Assembly (NCBI RefSeq): GCF_018687715.1
Contig: NC_056760.1
Location: 27,146,501-27,210,500, forward strand
Origin: Carya illinoinensis
Taxonomy: Eukaryota; Streptophyta; Magnoliopsida; Fagales; Juglandaceae
DNA: 64,000 nucleotides
Reading direction: 5' to 3'
This document shows, in pieces, positions 1-12,966 of this stretch. The position numbers and the translations under genes were made by a program. Position 1 is the first letter of the stretch. Every line of letters begins with the position of its first letter. The notes under the pieces were generated by a model, which was not told the origin of the DNA, made no database searches, and saw only the letters and a program-made list of their open reading frames with translations.

Positions 1-2546
1 ACTTATTTGTGCTTGCTTCGGCGCTTGCCTCCATGACCGACGATCTGAGCAAGAATTTTTTATAACATCCTAGTGTTATCGGATATTCTGAATGCCCTTT
101 TATCAGTTGCTGAAATCATGGTTATAACTATCTTCAGCTGCAAGTTTGACGTTTCATACTAACGCCAGTTTATTAATTATCATTTTGATGATGAACTTAG
201 TACTTCTATTTTCCTGAATTAGTGTGACTGATATGGTTGGTAAGCTGGGTTTATGGATAGGATTTTACAGCTCCGTAAAATTCTTTTGAAGCTGAATCTT
301 ATATTTTTCAGTGTCATTTTCACAATGAGGCCAACCTATAGTTCGTATTAAGCTAGTCCTTGAATTAAACATTATTAGTTTTCCTCATTTGACCATTTTG
401 TCACCATTTTGATGTGCCTTTCATCTGCTTATATGTCTGGATTCGTGTGATGGTTGCCTATTGGCAATTTAGGCAGTGTCATATTGTTACATTATGTTTT
501 GGATCGTTCCATATAGTTCTTTCTATTTAATGGCCTCAGCTATAACCTGCATATGTGGATTTGACTCTCCTTCACACTATAGCATTACATTGGACCTGAT
601 TAACACACTTTTGGTCCCATTTTCCATTTACATGTTTTGTTCTCTCATGCATGCTTCTGTTGTTTGACTTCTAAACCAGAGAAATACTTGAGATTGGCCA
701 ATGATTGAGTGTTGCTGTTATATGTTAAAACTTACAGTTGTTGACACCCCTGTTATTACTTAGGAAGGAATTACAAAATTCATTACTTCCATGTTGGTTC
801 AGTTTTATATATTACGCTATTGCATTTGTGGAGCCTAACCTGTTCTGAAATTGTGTATGCACAAGAATGTACACACTATGTCGGGTTGCCCTTTTTGGCT
901 ACTTTAAGTGCATGCTATTTATTACATAATTACCTATTCTTTTCATGAATTTTTCTGTTTTCCATTTTGCTTTTCCTTCATTTATTAGACTTCTAATCTT
1001 GCATAACCTCTTAACCTACCCACTGAAAGTATGAGTTATGCAAACTAATGCTGTCTACGTTTTAGACCCACAATGAGAGAAATTTTCCAGATATTGTCTA
1101 TGAGTTCTGTGCAGTTAACTACTAATTTGACACAAAGTTATTTATTTACTTTTTATAGAGCAGTCTATTTGTAACATATTTGTTAAATTGTTTGCAATAA
1201 TACAAATGCAAGTCCTCCTCATTTTATTATTATTTAGACTTTAAGATAGGTAGTCCAATGGAGAGCCTTACTAGCTAGATTTCCATGTTCTATATAGATT
1301 TGTTAACAATCCACTTTCTAATTTATCTATTTATCATCATCTACCAAATTGGTTTCCTCAACTTTCACTTCACATGTGGTGTACCGGAAATTTGCCTTCG
1401 AAGACATTCAAGTCTTATCAACTTGAATGTCTCCCTCTACACTTGTTTGTTCATCTCTCCCATAAAAACTTTATGAACTCTTATGACACTAGGCTTCCAG
1501 TATACAATATATGACAAAGATATCAACTCTTTGTCATGTTTCCAGCTACTGGATGTGGTTTCCTTACATGATGAATATTTAATATGTAAATCTGTTTTTG
1601 GGCTTTTGCCATGTTCTGTGTCGGATTTGCTGGTGCCAAGGGGGGCCTAAACCCTTTGTCTTTTTTTCCAGGCTTCCATGGCTGGCTGAGGCAATCCTGA
1701 ATGTCTTCATGTCATCAATTATTTATGACAGCCTTGGTGTAAGTTCTCATCTGTTATTATAATACAAGTTGTGAAGAGTCTGCTTGAAAAAATATAGTTA
1801 TGTCTGTTCCCACTACTATATATCACAACAAGGGTTTTTGAGGTTTAACCCCGGTAGATGACATAGGCCATTGTATGAAAATGGCCTCTCACATTTGATT
1901 TGACTAGGTTATATAATATAGGTTTGCATACATTAGGATTCAGGATTTGAGTTAACAGAGAAAATTGGGAGCTTTTCCTTCAATGTAGCCAAGTTAAACT
2001 GGCTTTATAACTATATGTGATTGTATTAATGTGTGGGGCAACTTTGGCTGATGTGTAATTTATAGCTTGGTATAGCTGCTGCAATACCAACTTTGGCACC
2101 CAGTGGCTGTTAAATAGTGCATCCCGAAACATGTCCTGGGTATGAATCACATGGAGTTGTGGTTTTGCTGTTGTTTATCCAAGTGGTTGTATTTTTGCCA
2201 CTTGGATAACTGACACAAAATTCCTTATGATACTATGTTTCCATTAACTTTTTCACATATCTCCCAACAAAGGTTAACATGTGCACCACACCTTAGGAGC
2301 TAATGCTACCAAATATATTAGGGTTGGCCACTCGGTATACATGTGTTTGGGTGCATAATCGTGCAAAGTGCTATATTCTCCTTCCCTCACAACTCTGTGA
2401 TTTTTTTTCCCCTTCCATCTGCAACGTTTATTTTTTTAACGTACATCATGGCTGAAAGTTGTTTTACAATTCTAAATTTGTCAGGCAACTAATGGTATCC
2501 GGTCTAGAACATCAGTAACTGAATTTCTCAAAGTATATCAGGATTA
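1..2546. other. AT-rich stretch without a convincing gene
   Basis: Only short open frames of about 60 codons occur on either strand and none resembles a known domain. The first 57 bases are open and relatively GC-rich and end in TAA, so they could be the tail of an upstream exon, but this cannot be tested here. A splice-like stretch near 1671-1738 (polypyrimidine, CAG, then GTAAG) is equally unproven. Part of this stretch probably belongs to the CACTA transposon that follows, because its transposase starts at 2583, but I cannot see a left terminus. Confidence 0.5.
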
Positions 2547-2582
2547 TTGACCACGCCTGTTTTACCAATTACCAAGAAATCC

Positions 2583-5500
2583 ATGGATAAATCTTGGATG
2601 CATATTCAAGATAGATTGCGGAGCCATGATTATGCTGATGGAGTTAATCATTTTTTATCCATGGCTCAATCCAATGCGCCTGCCAGTGATGCAATTCGCT
2701 GTCCTTGCCGGATATGTCGTAATAATTTTTTCCAACCATTTGATGTTGTGAGGGATCATTTGTTCTTGCGAGGGATTGATATAAGTTATACTCAATGGAT
2801 CTTTCATGGAGAAGAGGATCCTTTTCATGCCAACCGGTTTGATGATGAGGACTATGGAGATGATTTTGGTGAGTACATTGATGATGTCGATGAGATGTTA
2901 GATGACATCCGGGTGGGATCCTTCGTGGATAGTCCTCACGGTTTAAATGTTGGTGGCATTGACGATGCTAATGCAGAACCCAACGTTGGGACTTCAAGAC
3001 ACCATACTTTTGAACAGTATGTAGAGGATGCACGACGTCCACTCTATCCATCGTGCACAAACTACTCAAAGCTATCATTTATGGTGAAGTTGCTTCACAT
3101 TAAGAGTATTGGTGGTTGGAACGTGAAGTCATTTAACATGGTGCTGAAGCTATTGAAATCTGCCTTCCCGACTGCTCTCTTGCCTGAAGACTATAATGAG
3201 GCACGTCAGCTAGAGCGTGGGTTGGGATTTAGTTACACCAAAATCCACGTATGCCCAAATGACTGTATCTTGTTCTGGAAAGAATACGAGGACAAAGATG
3301 AGTGTCCTAAATGCAAGTCATCTAGGTGGGTCTCAATGACAAGTAAACACCGGGTACCTCAGAAAGTGATGCGTTATTTTCCATTGAAGCCTAGGTTGCA
3401 ACGCCTTTATATGTCGAAAAAGACAGCACAAGGGATGTGATGGCATAAAGAGGGTCGTATTGATGATTCGAGCTGTATGAGGCATCCAGCTGATTCCAAA
3501 GTTTGGAAAGATTTTGACAGGAAACATGATTGGTTTGCCAAAGATGCTCGTAATGTCCGTCTTGGACTTGCGAGTGACGGTTTCAACCCGTTCAATAACA
3601 TGAGCAAGCCTTATAGTATATGGCCAGTCATACTTCTGCCTTACAACTTGCCACCTTGGTCTTGTATGAAAGACCCATACTTTCTATTGACATGTTTGAT
3701 ACCTGGTCCTAAGTCACCAGGAAATGATATCGATGTATTCCTTCTGCCTTTAGTTGATGAATTGATATCATTATGGGAGGTTGGTATTGAGACATATGAT
3801 GCATATGGTGCCGATGTTTTCCAATTACATGCATCTCTACTCTGGACAATAAATGACTTTCCAGCATACGCCAATCTTTTTGGGTGGAGCACGAAGGGGA
3901 AGTTGGCATGTCCTGTGTGCAATGTAGATACTGATTCTATGTGGTTGGACTATGGGCGTAAACATTGTTATATGGGCCACCGTCGCTGGTTGGACCTAGA
4001 CCACCGTTGGAGAAAGAATAAACGTGCTTTCAATGGTGCCAACGAGTTTCGGCGTCAGCCAGGAAAACCTACGGCCCAAGAAATACTTGAATCATTACGC
4101 GAGGTCTCCATATGCAATTTGGAAAATGTGGACGGAAGAGGAAACGGGCACCACAAGAATTAAACTGGACAAAGAAAAGCATCTTCTTCGATCTCCCATA
4201 CTGGCAAGACGTGCAATTGAGGCATAACCTAGACGTAATGCATATTGAGAAAAACATCTGTGATAGCGTATTGGGCACCTTGCTGAGTATTGATGGAAAG
4301 AGTAAGGACACTGCAAATGCACGCAGGGATTTGGAGCGTCTTGGACTGAGGAAGGAATTACACTTACGTCTGGATGGTGATCGAACCCGAATGAGTCTTG
4401 CATGTTATACACTAAACCATAATGAGAGAATATCATTTTGTGAGTGGGTGTCACAAGTTAGTTTTCCAGATGGCTTTGCCTCTAATATTGCTCGGTGTGT
4501 GAATATTCATGAAGGCAAAATTACCAGAATGAAAAGTCATGACTGCCACATTTTTCTCCAACGGTTGCTTCCGGTCGTGATTGGTGGTTATCTACGACCC
4601 GACATCCGGCTAGCGTTGACCGAGTTATGTACATTTTTCAAGGAATTATGTGCTCGAACATTAACTTATGAATCATTGCATCGCCTTCAAGCAGATATTT
4701 CTATAATCCTATGTAAACTTGAGATGATCTTCCCACCTGCATTTTTTGATATTATGGTGCACCTCGCAATTCATTTACCAGATGAGGCATTACTTGCCGG
4801 ACCAGTGCAATATAGGTGGATGTATCCGTTTGAAAGGTACCTGGGGAAGTTCAAGCGATATGTTCGGAACAAAGCCCGCCCTGAGGGTTCAATTGCTGAA
4901 GCATATCTTCACGTTGAGTGTTTAACGTTTTGCTCAATGTATCTGAACGACATTGAGACCAGATATCAACGGGATGAACGAAACTCGGACTTCCCAGATC
5001 AGCTTAATGATGAATTGTTTTCGGTATTCTCACAAAAGGTCCGTCCGCTCGGGGCGGCCAACATTCACATGCTAGCCGAGAAGTTATTTTCAAGAGCCCA
5101 TTGGTATGTTCTCAATAACTGTGGCGAGATCGAGCATTACCTCGAGTAAGTGGATAAAATTTTGATTCTAGGCCAGAGAAATGATTGGTTACAGATTCTA
5201 GAGGGTCAACTAATAGTTATATATTTTGCAGGGAGCATTATAACATGATTAGTTGGGAAACCACAACCAACACTGCGCGCAGGCACCAAGCTCAATTCCC
5301 AGGGTGGTTCAAGCAACACGTACGTATTTCTCTTCCTCGGTTGCAAAACCTCCTCAATTATATATCCCGGGTTAGATGTGTCATGCCATTTGAACCCGAC
5401 ATATGAGTTTGCTTTAACCTGTTCTTAAAAATTTGCATTTTCAGAACTTAGTGGAAAATTTTGTTTCTTAACTAATGTTAAATAACAAACCCATTGTATA

Positions 5501-6388
5501 ATTGTTCAATTGCACTTATTTTAATTTGACTGGTTTTGTCTATTGATTGGAATATAGATTCGAGAGAAGCGTTCGATTGATCCAGCCAGTGTACGAGACG
5601 AAATATATGCACTTGCATGTGGTCCCGACAAGTGGGTTGCCTCGTACGCTGGTTGCATAATGAATGGAATTAGATTTCAGACAAAGGATCGAGAGAGGCA
5701 CCGACGAACTCAAAATAGCGGCTTGGTTGTCCGTGGTGAACATCAGTCACAACCCGTTGACTTCTATGGGGTTTTGAAAAATATTATAGAATTAAGATAT
5801 ATGGGTTGGCGTAAGGTCTATTTATTTCAATGTGATTGGTGGGATGTTGGTGATAAGCGAAGAGGGGTTCGCGTTGGCGACCATGTAACGAGCCTGAACA
5901 CGTCTAGAACATGGTATAAAGATGAACCTTTTGCGCTTGCCTGCCAAGCCCAGCAGGTGTTTTACTTAAAAGATATTAGTGTGGCGGGTAGTTGGTATGT
6001 GGTCCATAAGATAACAAATAGGAATGTATACAACATTCCTTTAGTGTCATCGGTTGAGGATGCGGATGTTGGTGTAGAGTCTGGTGATGACGAAGCTGCT
6101 GAGGAAGATGAACACATTCCGAAAAACTACCCACCAGCCCAATATAGTGATCCAGACTTGATGAATCCATTGAACAGGGTAGATGAAGAACCAATACTCA
6201 TTGACCCTTCCACCATATTAGAACATCAACCAGCTTTGGCACCCGACCACGATACATACCTCGATGATGATGGCGTTGATGATGAGCTCGGAATCGACGA
6301 TGCCGATGATAATATTGTCAGAAGCGATGAAGACAGTATTGCATTTACCAATGATGCAACCTCAGATAATGAAGATGGTATGCCGTAA
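2583..6388 (+). pseudogene. TNP2-type CACTA transposase, one stop and one frameshift
   Basis: Encodes the DDE-type transposase that would cut and rejoin CACTA ends in the nucleus. The likely start is the ATG at 2583 (MDKSWM). Domains in order are: a transposase-associated zinc-binding domain (about residues 1-80, CPCRIC motif), the TNP2 core (YSIWPVILLPYNLPPWSCMK and the following WTINDFPAY and CPVC), a DUF4218 region (from LPVVIGGYLRPDIRL to about 5000) and a DUF4216 region (YMGWRKVYLFQCDWWDV, near 5800). Exons join cleanly: 2583-5145, 5232-5319 and 5558-6388, with GTAAGT and GTACGT donors. The tail is very acidic. Two defects are visible. An in-frame TGA lies at 3438-3440 where the family normally has Arg before Trp-His, consistent with CGA to TGA. 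A frameshift near 4100-4112 moves reading to a new frame before QFGKCGRKRKR. The copy should not make full-length protein. Confidence 0.9.
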
Positions 6389-8423
6389 CAAATAAAGTTA
6401 TGCTTTGATTTTCTCACAATGCATGGTCTCCATACATATTTATTTAGAACGGTTTACTTGTTATATACAGTAGTAATGTTTATTAAAAGATCAATGGGAG
6501 TTTATTTTTACCAATGCAGGTATACAGGCAATCACGTACGCAATGTTTTAAATTAGATTCTGTCTTTTTTTCCTACAGCCTTAAGTTTTGCATGCAAACA
6601 AACCTGTACTCACAGCCCCCCCAAAAGTACAATGAACATCAACCAACTACAGTTTCCCGTATAACTAAAACCAAAGCCAACTAATGAATCCCATGTGCTT
6701 CCCATCTTCACATTACCCTGTCTGTTGAACATCAATTGCATGACTTTAATGTACATAACAACGAAGGTCTCATTATATGGGTGTATTGTGAGGATCGTGA
6801 GTGTTGACTGTCTAAAATGGCCTTCTGCAGAATGATAATGACTCTGGCATGTCAAGCTGTGCCAACTGTAATCAACAACCATGGCGGACGAAGCGACGAC
6901 AGTATCTACCAATTTTGTTACCATCTATCCTGGTGTAAATTCTACGTTTATAATTAAATGTATTCCGGTGGAAATTACAAGTAATATGGAAGTTTCAGGG
7001 TAACGCATTTTTACCATTATATTGGGTTGCTGGGTTTAATGAAAACCCAGCAGTAATTTATAATGGAGTGTTTCCTTTTTTATTGATTATTTATTTATGA
7101 CTTACTCTGTATGATACCCAGGAACAAAGAAAAAGATGCAAAGTCCTGCCAGTTTTCACATTTATTTCAATGGATATCTGGAGCTGCACACAAACCCCTT
7201 CCAACAGCTGATGCAGTTGTTGGAAAGGCAATAAAGGTACTAAGTACTCTCTGTATTTTAGTAAGGAGTGACCCTTCAACAATTATTCACTTGTCCATTT
7301 TTTTTGGCCTTTATCAATGATCGATCTGCTCAATGATGGCGTGCATATTTTGTTAGAAGGTGACACGTGAACTCAACACGGCATGGGACAAAACTTTCAG
7401 GTGAAGTATTTAATCAAACACAACACTTGATCTGAACAAGGAAAGTTGAGTACTGATGGAGAATTTGTAGCCAACATTGTAGAATAGTCAAACCTACTTG
7501 CTTCTTTGTCAAGTGTAGATCTTGTTCTTGAGTTGTGTATATATAAGTTATCGGAAGTCCATGTTGTGATCTGCTGCCTCCTATGTCTAATGACGCATGA
7601 TATTTAATGTCCAAGTTAGTTGATGTGATTCTAAAAAGTTGAAGATGGAATGACAGGTATCAAGAAAATCTGCCAAAACCGAAATTCAAAACCCATGCCA
7701 ATCAGGTTGTCCCATTGTCCAGCTCCCTAGCATGTGAAGTAATGATAAAAAATACAGCATAAGAGGTATACATGCAGTCTGTCGAACGTCCATACCAATC
7801 CTCCAAAAACTATGGTGTAATGCACTGCCATTAGGTATTTCTTATCAATCCAATAAACTCAATCCAAGTAAATGGGATTCATGAAATTGTGGACACATTA
7901 ATTGGATAATTTTATATATGGCCGTGATATATTAGACTGTAATTCAGAATAGCATATTCTGCCACCTGGGCAGCATAACACCTCCAAGTAATCTAATTTA
8001 CATGAAGCATACAAAGTAACCCCAACATGGTTCTAAGCTACCCGGCTTAAGCATCAAAAATTGACTACTCATATCACTTATTTTATTCATTAATTTCCAT
8101 TGAGAGAAATGTTATGATTCTATCAAACTTATGTGGCAGCTTGAAAATATCAATGCCTAAATTGTCCAATGAAAAATCAGATTGATTTATTACCTATGTG
8201 TTGTTGCAATGCCTATCGAGGGGGGTATATAGATGGACAAATCAATGCAAAAAATTGCAAAATTAATGATATCTTATTTTTGATTCTATATGAATGGTGC
8301 AGCTTTGTAAAAGCTAAACTTAAAATTTAATGCATTTGAGGGAGTTTCAGGTTTGGAACGATATCCAGTTAAGATTCTAGAGGGTCATACTCTGCTGGTT
8401 ATACAATTGCATTGGAATAAGCT

Positions 8424-8605
8424 AACACCTGTACTCAAAGTTGACACATATCTGAACTTGAACATGACACCTGTATTGAGAAATAATCAGCCACTTGTAT
8501 ATAATTATTGCAAGTAATAATTTAATAGGATAAAATCTGAACCTGCCACTTGTAATACAGCTGACACCTGTATTACTATATCAACAATAATATGCCACTT
8601 GCCAT
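8424..8605 (+). repeat. Cluster of six CACYTG words
   Basis: Variants of GMCACYTGTA occur at 8424, 8466, 8490, 8545, 8563 and 8594, all in the same orientation. Two forms alternate, one ending CACCTGTA and one ending CACTTGTA. The cluster lies inside the CACTA element between its two genes. It could be a protein-binding array or chance clustering in a simple region. Confidence 0.45.
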
Positions 8606-8898
8606 ATAGGGATTTACTTGCTGTAAGATTATAACAAATATTCTGATACTAAGTTAAACCTATGCAGAACTATGGGCAGAAAAATAGCTAACTAAACCAT
8701 AAGTAAATGTTGACCAAGGAAATGAAGAAGTCTTGCATGCAATCATCGAGGGACTTCCAAGTTCATTGGTGGTTATATAGGTTAAAGGCACATAACATCA
8801 GAAGCATTTAAAAATATATGACAAAAAAAGTGGGCGGGAACAGACCAAAAAAGAGGCGGGGTGTTTCAGGTTTTCTGTTGTCAACTCATAGGCCTTAT

Positions 8899-8928
8899 CT
8901 CCTGGTGTCTGCTGCCAACACCTAGGAG
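8899..8928. repeat. Short inverted repeat (hairpin)
   Basis: CTCCTGGTGT is followed after nine bases by ACACCTAGGAG, which pairs with it apart from a single bulged base. It lies in a locally GC-richer patch of the CACTA spacer. Function unknown. Confidence 0.5.
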
Positions 8929-10424
8929 CCCGTACCCGTCTGATTAAAAAAGCTATTTTTCGTAACTTGTTGGCTTAGATTGCTCACATAATAGAGAAGG
9001 GCACCAGTTGTTTCTGAGAGAGGAGCAAAACCCAGAGACAAAGCAGCCTACAAAGTCTGATAGTTGAGATTTTGACAAAATCAGACTGCAGAAGGTTTCG
9101 GACACAGCAGGTGATCATCCAAGTAGAGAGAGGAGCAGATTCTCCTACTTTCATCCACGAAGACAGTAAGGTTTAACTCTCTCTCATCTCCTCTTCTTTG
9201 CCTCACAGTTTTTCTCACTTGTGCATCATACATGCAAAGCACATGTTCTGGGGATGTAAACCTTACTGTCATATATATGTGTGTGCAAAGAGGCAATAAA
9301 AGTTTTGCATGTAAGTAATGCATGCAACTGCCAGAAGGGTACTTACAGATTGATATATTTGTCCTTAGATGTGTAAGGAAGAAGCATTACTGTTTTCCAT
9401 TAAAGGATAAGCAATTGTTTCCCCCTGTTGTCACCCCTAGACACTAAACTGTTGTCTGTTGGTTGGTACTCCCATTTGTAGTGAGACAAATGGGAGTAAT
9501 GCATGCTTGAATACTCTATATGTAAAAGAGATCAACATTTTTGTCACATTTAGATATTTGCAAAGTATGCAGAGGGGTTTTATTGTTTCCAGGAGACCAT
9601 TTTCTAAACATATATGTATTGTAACCACATTTATGTAAAGCTAAGATTACTAACCACTTTTTACAAGTTCTTATATACGGACTAGAAAAAGACATTAATT
9701 AAATAGTGGTTTGTTGTTGCAGTTTGTAGTATTCACAAATAGACTGCACTCACTCTCATATATCTATCTGAGTGAAAGAGACAAAAAGTCAAATGATACC
9801 AATTTCTAGCTTAACTACACTAGGGTTATACATGTGTGAAATTACAATTAGCAAATATATCCTGCCAATTTATTCTATTTTTCATGCAGCCATATGTAGA
9901 CTGAATTGTGGGTTTGGTGTATGAGTTTGTAGCTCTCCACATAAGCCAGATAAATGACAATATCATTTATCTGTTTTCAAGATTTTAACGACCCACACTG
10001 GGTAGGTAGAAATGCATGCAGCTACAGATCTTCAAGTACTTTAGTTTCAATATTGACTACAAAAATTGTAATAATGGTACAAGGGGAATAATTTACACTA
10101 GGGGTTGAAAATTTATCTTTGGGGCATTTGCACAAGGATAAAATTTGTGGCTGTTTGTAGCTTAGGGGTTGTGCTATCAATCTCATGTTGATATCTACGT
10201 TTGTGAGTGGGATCACCGATGGGGACTAGGGTAGAATGCTTATTACTCTAGGCTAATAATAGTTTCAATTTTATCAACACATATCTGTAATTGGTTTCAG
10301 ATTAGTAACTTTTTCCCATTCAAGCAATATATAGGCAGTATGTTTGTTTATTTTTTATTGTGGAAGTTTAACATGTCCTGTGTGTGTGTGCATTAGTAGG
10401 AGTGACATTTAAAAAAATAAGGTC

Positions 10425-12936
10425 ATGGTAAGATGGGTAAGAGGAAGGCTCCCTGGCCGATATGGACGTGGGGGCCACGTATCCCGACTTCATCATGGGC
10501 CACCACTGCTGCGTGATACAACACAAGATGGCGTGGTTGGTGATTCCACTCAACCTCCAAATGTGGCTGTAGAGGAGGTCAGGGATGAAGCAAATCCGGA
10601 TAGTAGGAATGTAACTAATGCACGTAAGTTGAAAAAACTTTATTCCTTAAACAGTTTGTACTGTTTGTTTTACTTAATACTTCAACAATTAGCTTTTTAT
10701 GGGTGTTGAGTTAATGTTATTGGTGGATAGAAGGAACTGATGCACCTTCCCGGAAACGTGGTCGAGGACCAGCAAAAGACACATTGTTTGAGAGAGTCAG
10801 AAAATTTGGTCAAATACCCCTGAATATTAAGGATGGACAAAGAGGTCCATCGTGCGAAAATTACAACTTATTTTCTGGACGGGTGACCACGATCGTGAGA
10901 CTTCATGCTAACATGATCCATGCAAGCTGGAAGGCTGTGCCAAAAGAGGAGAAAGAAGAGCTAATCGACCGTGTTAAGGTAAGACAATGCAAGAGTGTAG
11001 GTAATGTCACATATGTACTGTTTTGTTGTAAATATTAATATACAGACTAATATTTCTTAGTGTTAAAGCCTTATAGTTGTTAGTGAAGGTGGCATTGACT
11101 GTTTGGTGGTTATCGTAGGCTGATTTTAAATTGGATTGGACACAAAGTTCGCATCGTGAGTGTGTGAGAAACGCAGTCGCCAGGAAATATAATGCATTTC
11201 ACTACTTATTGCGAAAGCAATACATCCGGTATGGGTCGATAGAAGTGGCCCTTTCTGGCGGGACATCGTGGGTGGAGAAGCCGGTATGGGAACATCTATG
11301 TCGGATGTGGTCAAGTGAAGAATTCGAGGTATATCCTGAACACCATACTAGTTACAACGCAAATTAAAGTGATTTAGCAAATAGGAAATCTGCATTATAT
11401 ATTAATACATTTCTGGAATGACAGCCTAACAACTTTATGAATTGGTTATTGGGTGCTAGTGCAGTACTATAAATGTTTGGCGAGATGTTAGGCTGGAACT
11501 CCCTTTTTGTCATGCTTGCATACTGGTTGGGTTACATGATTGAAAATGGATGAGTGTGTTAAACATACACTCATTTCACAAAATTCGGTTAAATAATGTA
11601 ATTCAGCATGATAGAGATATAATCAGACGAGGAGTTTTCAATCCAATATGTATTGCTAATGAGTTACAACTTGCATAACCTCTTAAAACAAAGTAGAATA
11701 TCTAGGAGAGTCTGCTCCTAGTCATCTGTCATTGCCATGCCCTTTGCTGTCAATGACAGATTGGATTTGTAGCATTTTGTTGGCAAAAACTAGAGGTAAA
11801 AATTGGTGGTTATCTATGACACGTGGTGCTTTCAGGTTTATTAATTGGATAATACAAACCAGAATTTTGTGTTAAACAGAGAAAACTGTTAACAATTAAT
11901 GACATAAGGCATGTAGAAATTCAGAACAAATACGTTTCATTTGTTACATAATTAAAATATTGAGTGTTGATAGTAGTGTGCATGGTTAAGATAGATACAA
12001 TAGGGTGTTACAGGTTACACCATAGGGCAAAAAATTTGCAGGTTAAAGCCCAGATCAGTAGTTATAAATACTTAGCAATATATTAGTAGAGGAAAAAATA
12101 ACCCAGTGAATTTTCCATTTAAAACAAGTTGCTATATAATACTTTAATTATATAGATCTTAATACTTTAACCCTCAATATTATACAGAAAATGTCAAAGA
12201 GAAACCAGAGAAATAGGCAGAAACAAAATGTGAAGCATACAGGAGGGAGAAAGCCATTCGTACGAATATTGGAGGAAATGGTTAGTCTAGTTGATTTTTC
12301 TGATTCAACTAACACCACATATGCTTTCTTGGCTAAAAATATAGGCATATCTTACAAATGTGTTGATGGTTGCAAAATGAAGAAGACCCGAACTTGATAC
12401 AGTTTTACAAAGAAGTGCATTGGTCAAGAAAGAAGGGTTGTTTTATAACTGGCCTAGCAGAACAGAACTACGTAAGTATAATTTTGTTCCCGTTGAGTCC
12501 AGTCTGTTAAGGTTAGTTACGGTGTTTGCATGCATTAATGGTGTTAAGCTATCCCTATCAATGGATGTAGAAACTAATGCTTGAGCGATTGGATGAGACT
12601 GAGGTGGATACAGAAAACAACAATGAGAAGTGCAATGTAGCATTCAAGGAGGTTTTAGGATATAAAGCAGGTTATGCAACAGGACTTGGACACTCGGTTA
12701 TACCTGAAGCTTCAATAGCATTGCGCAAGAATAGGGACTATGTTAGGATTGTTGAAGAGAATGAAAGGAACAAGAATGAAGCAAATGTGTACAAGAGCCA
12801 GCTAGAGGTACTAAGAGATGAGTTGCATACTTTCAAGAATCTATTTAAAGACTACCAGAGTACGATGAACAATCGTGTAGCTGACCTGGAATGCAATCGA
12901 AGAGAGTCTCATCAGGAGACTCGCATGGATGCCTAG
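10425..12936 (+). CDS. Ptta/En/Spm accessory protein (TNPA-like, Transposase_24)
   Basis: This is the second CACTA gene, a DNA-binding accessory protein expected to bind element ends and bring them together for the transposase. The frame runs through spliced exons 10425-10623, 10731-10978, 11119-11328, 12188-about 12280, about 12383-12471 and 12571-12936. Joins 1-2, 2-3, 3-4 and 5-6 keep frame with good GT-AG sites; the boundary between exons 4 and 5 is uncertain. Family signatures are the basic RKRGRGPAK leader, the region KFGQIPLNIKDGQRGP to VKADFKLDW, the WEHLCRMWSSEEF segment, KHTGGRKPFVRILEEM, and QFYKEVHWSRKKG. The last exon is a charged helical stretch (about residues ending QETRMDA), probably a coiled coil for multimerisation. 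The ATG at 10425 opens a glycine/arginine-rich N-terminus and is plausible, but an earlier untranslated exon may exist. No stop or frameshift is visible, unlike the partner transposase. Confidence 0.72.
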
Positions 12937-12943
12937 GCATCCT

Positions 12944-12966
12944 TATATATATATATATATATATAT
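12944..12966. repeat. (TA)n microsatellite
   Basis: An uninterrupted TA run starts just after the stop codon of the Ptta gene. Simple repeat with no assigned role. Confidence 0.9.

Larger units (their letters stand above)
6389..10424 (+). other. Non-coding spacer between the two CACTA genes
   Basis: No open frame here has recognisable domains; the longest are about 100 codons or fewer. The spacer holds a cluster of CACYTG words (8424-8605) and a short hairpin (8899-8928). From about 9000 to 9180 there is a purine-rich, AGAGAGG-type stretch followed by pyrimidine-rich sequence, which could be the 5' leader of the downstream Ptta gene. That reading is inference; no clear TATA box and start can be assigned. 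Confidence 0.45.

Noticed and set aside
1..60. Possible last exon of an upstream gene (short open frame ending in TAA)
   Set aside because: Fewer than 20 codons are visible and no family is recognisable; not enough for a gene call.
1812..1835. CACTACTATATATCAC as the left end of the large CACTA element
   Set aside because: It does not continue to match the right-end sequence CACTACAACAAATAC, the preceding bases are not ATT, and no subterminal words follow.
6610..6924. 104-codon minus-strand open frame in the CACTA spacer
   Set aside because: No recognisable domain and no link to known CACTA genes; likely a chance frame.
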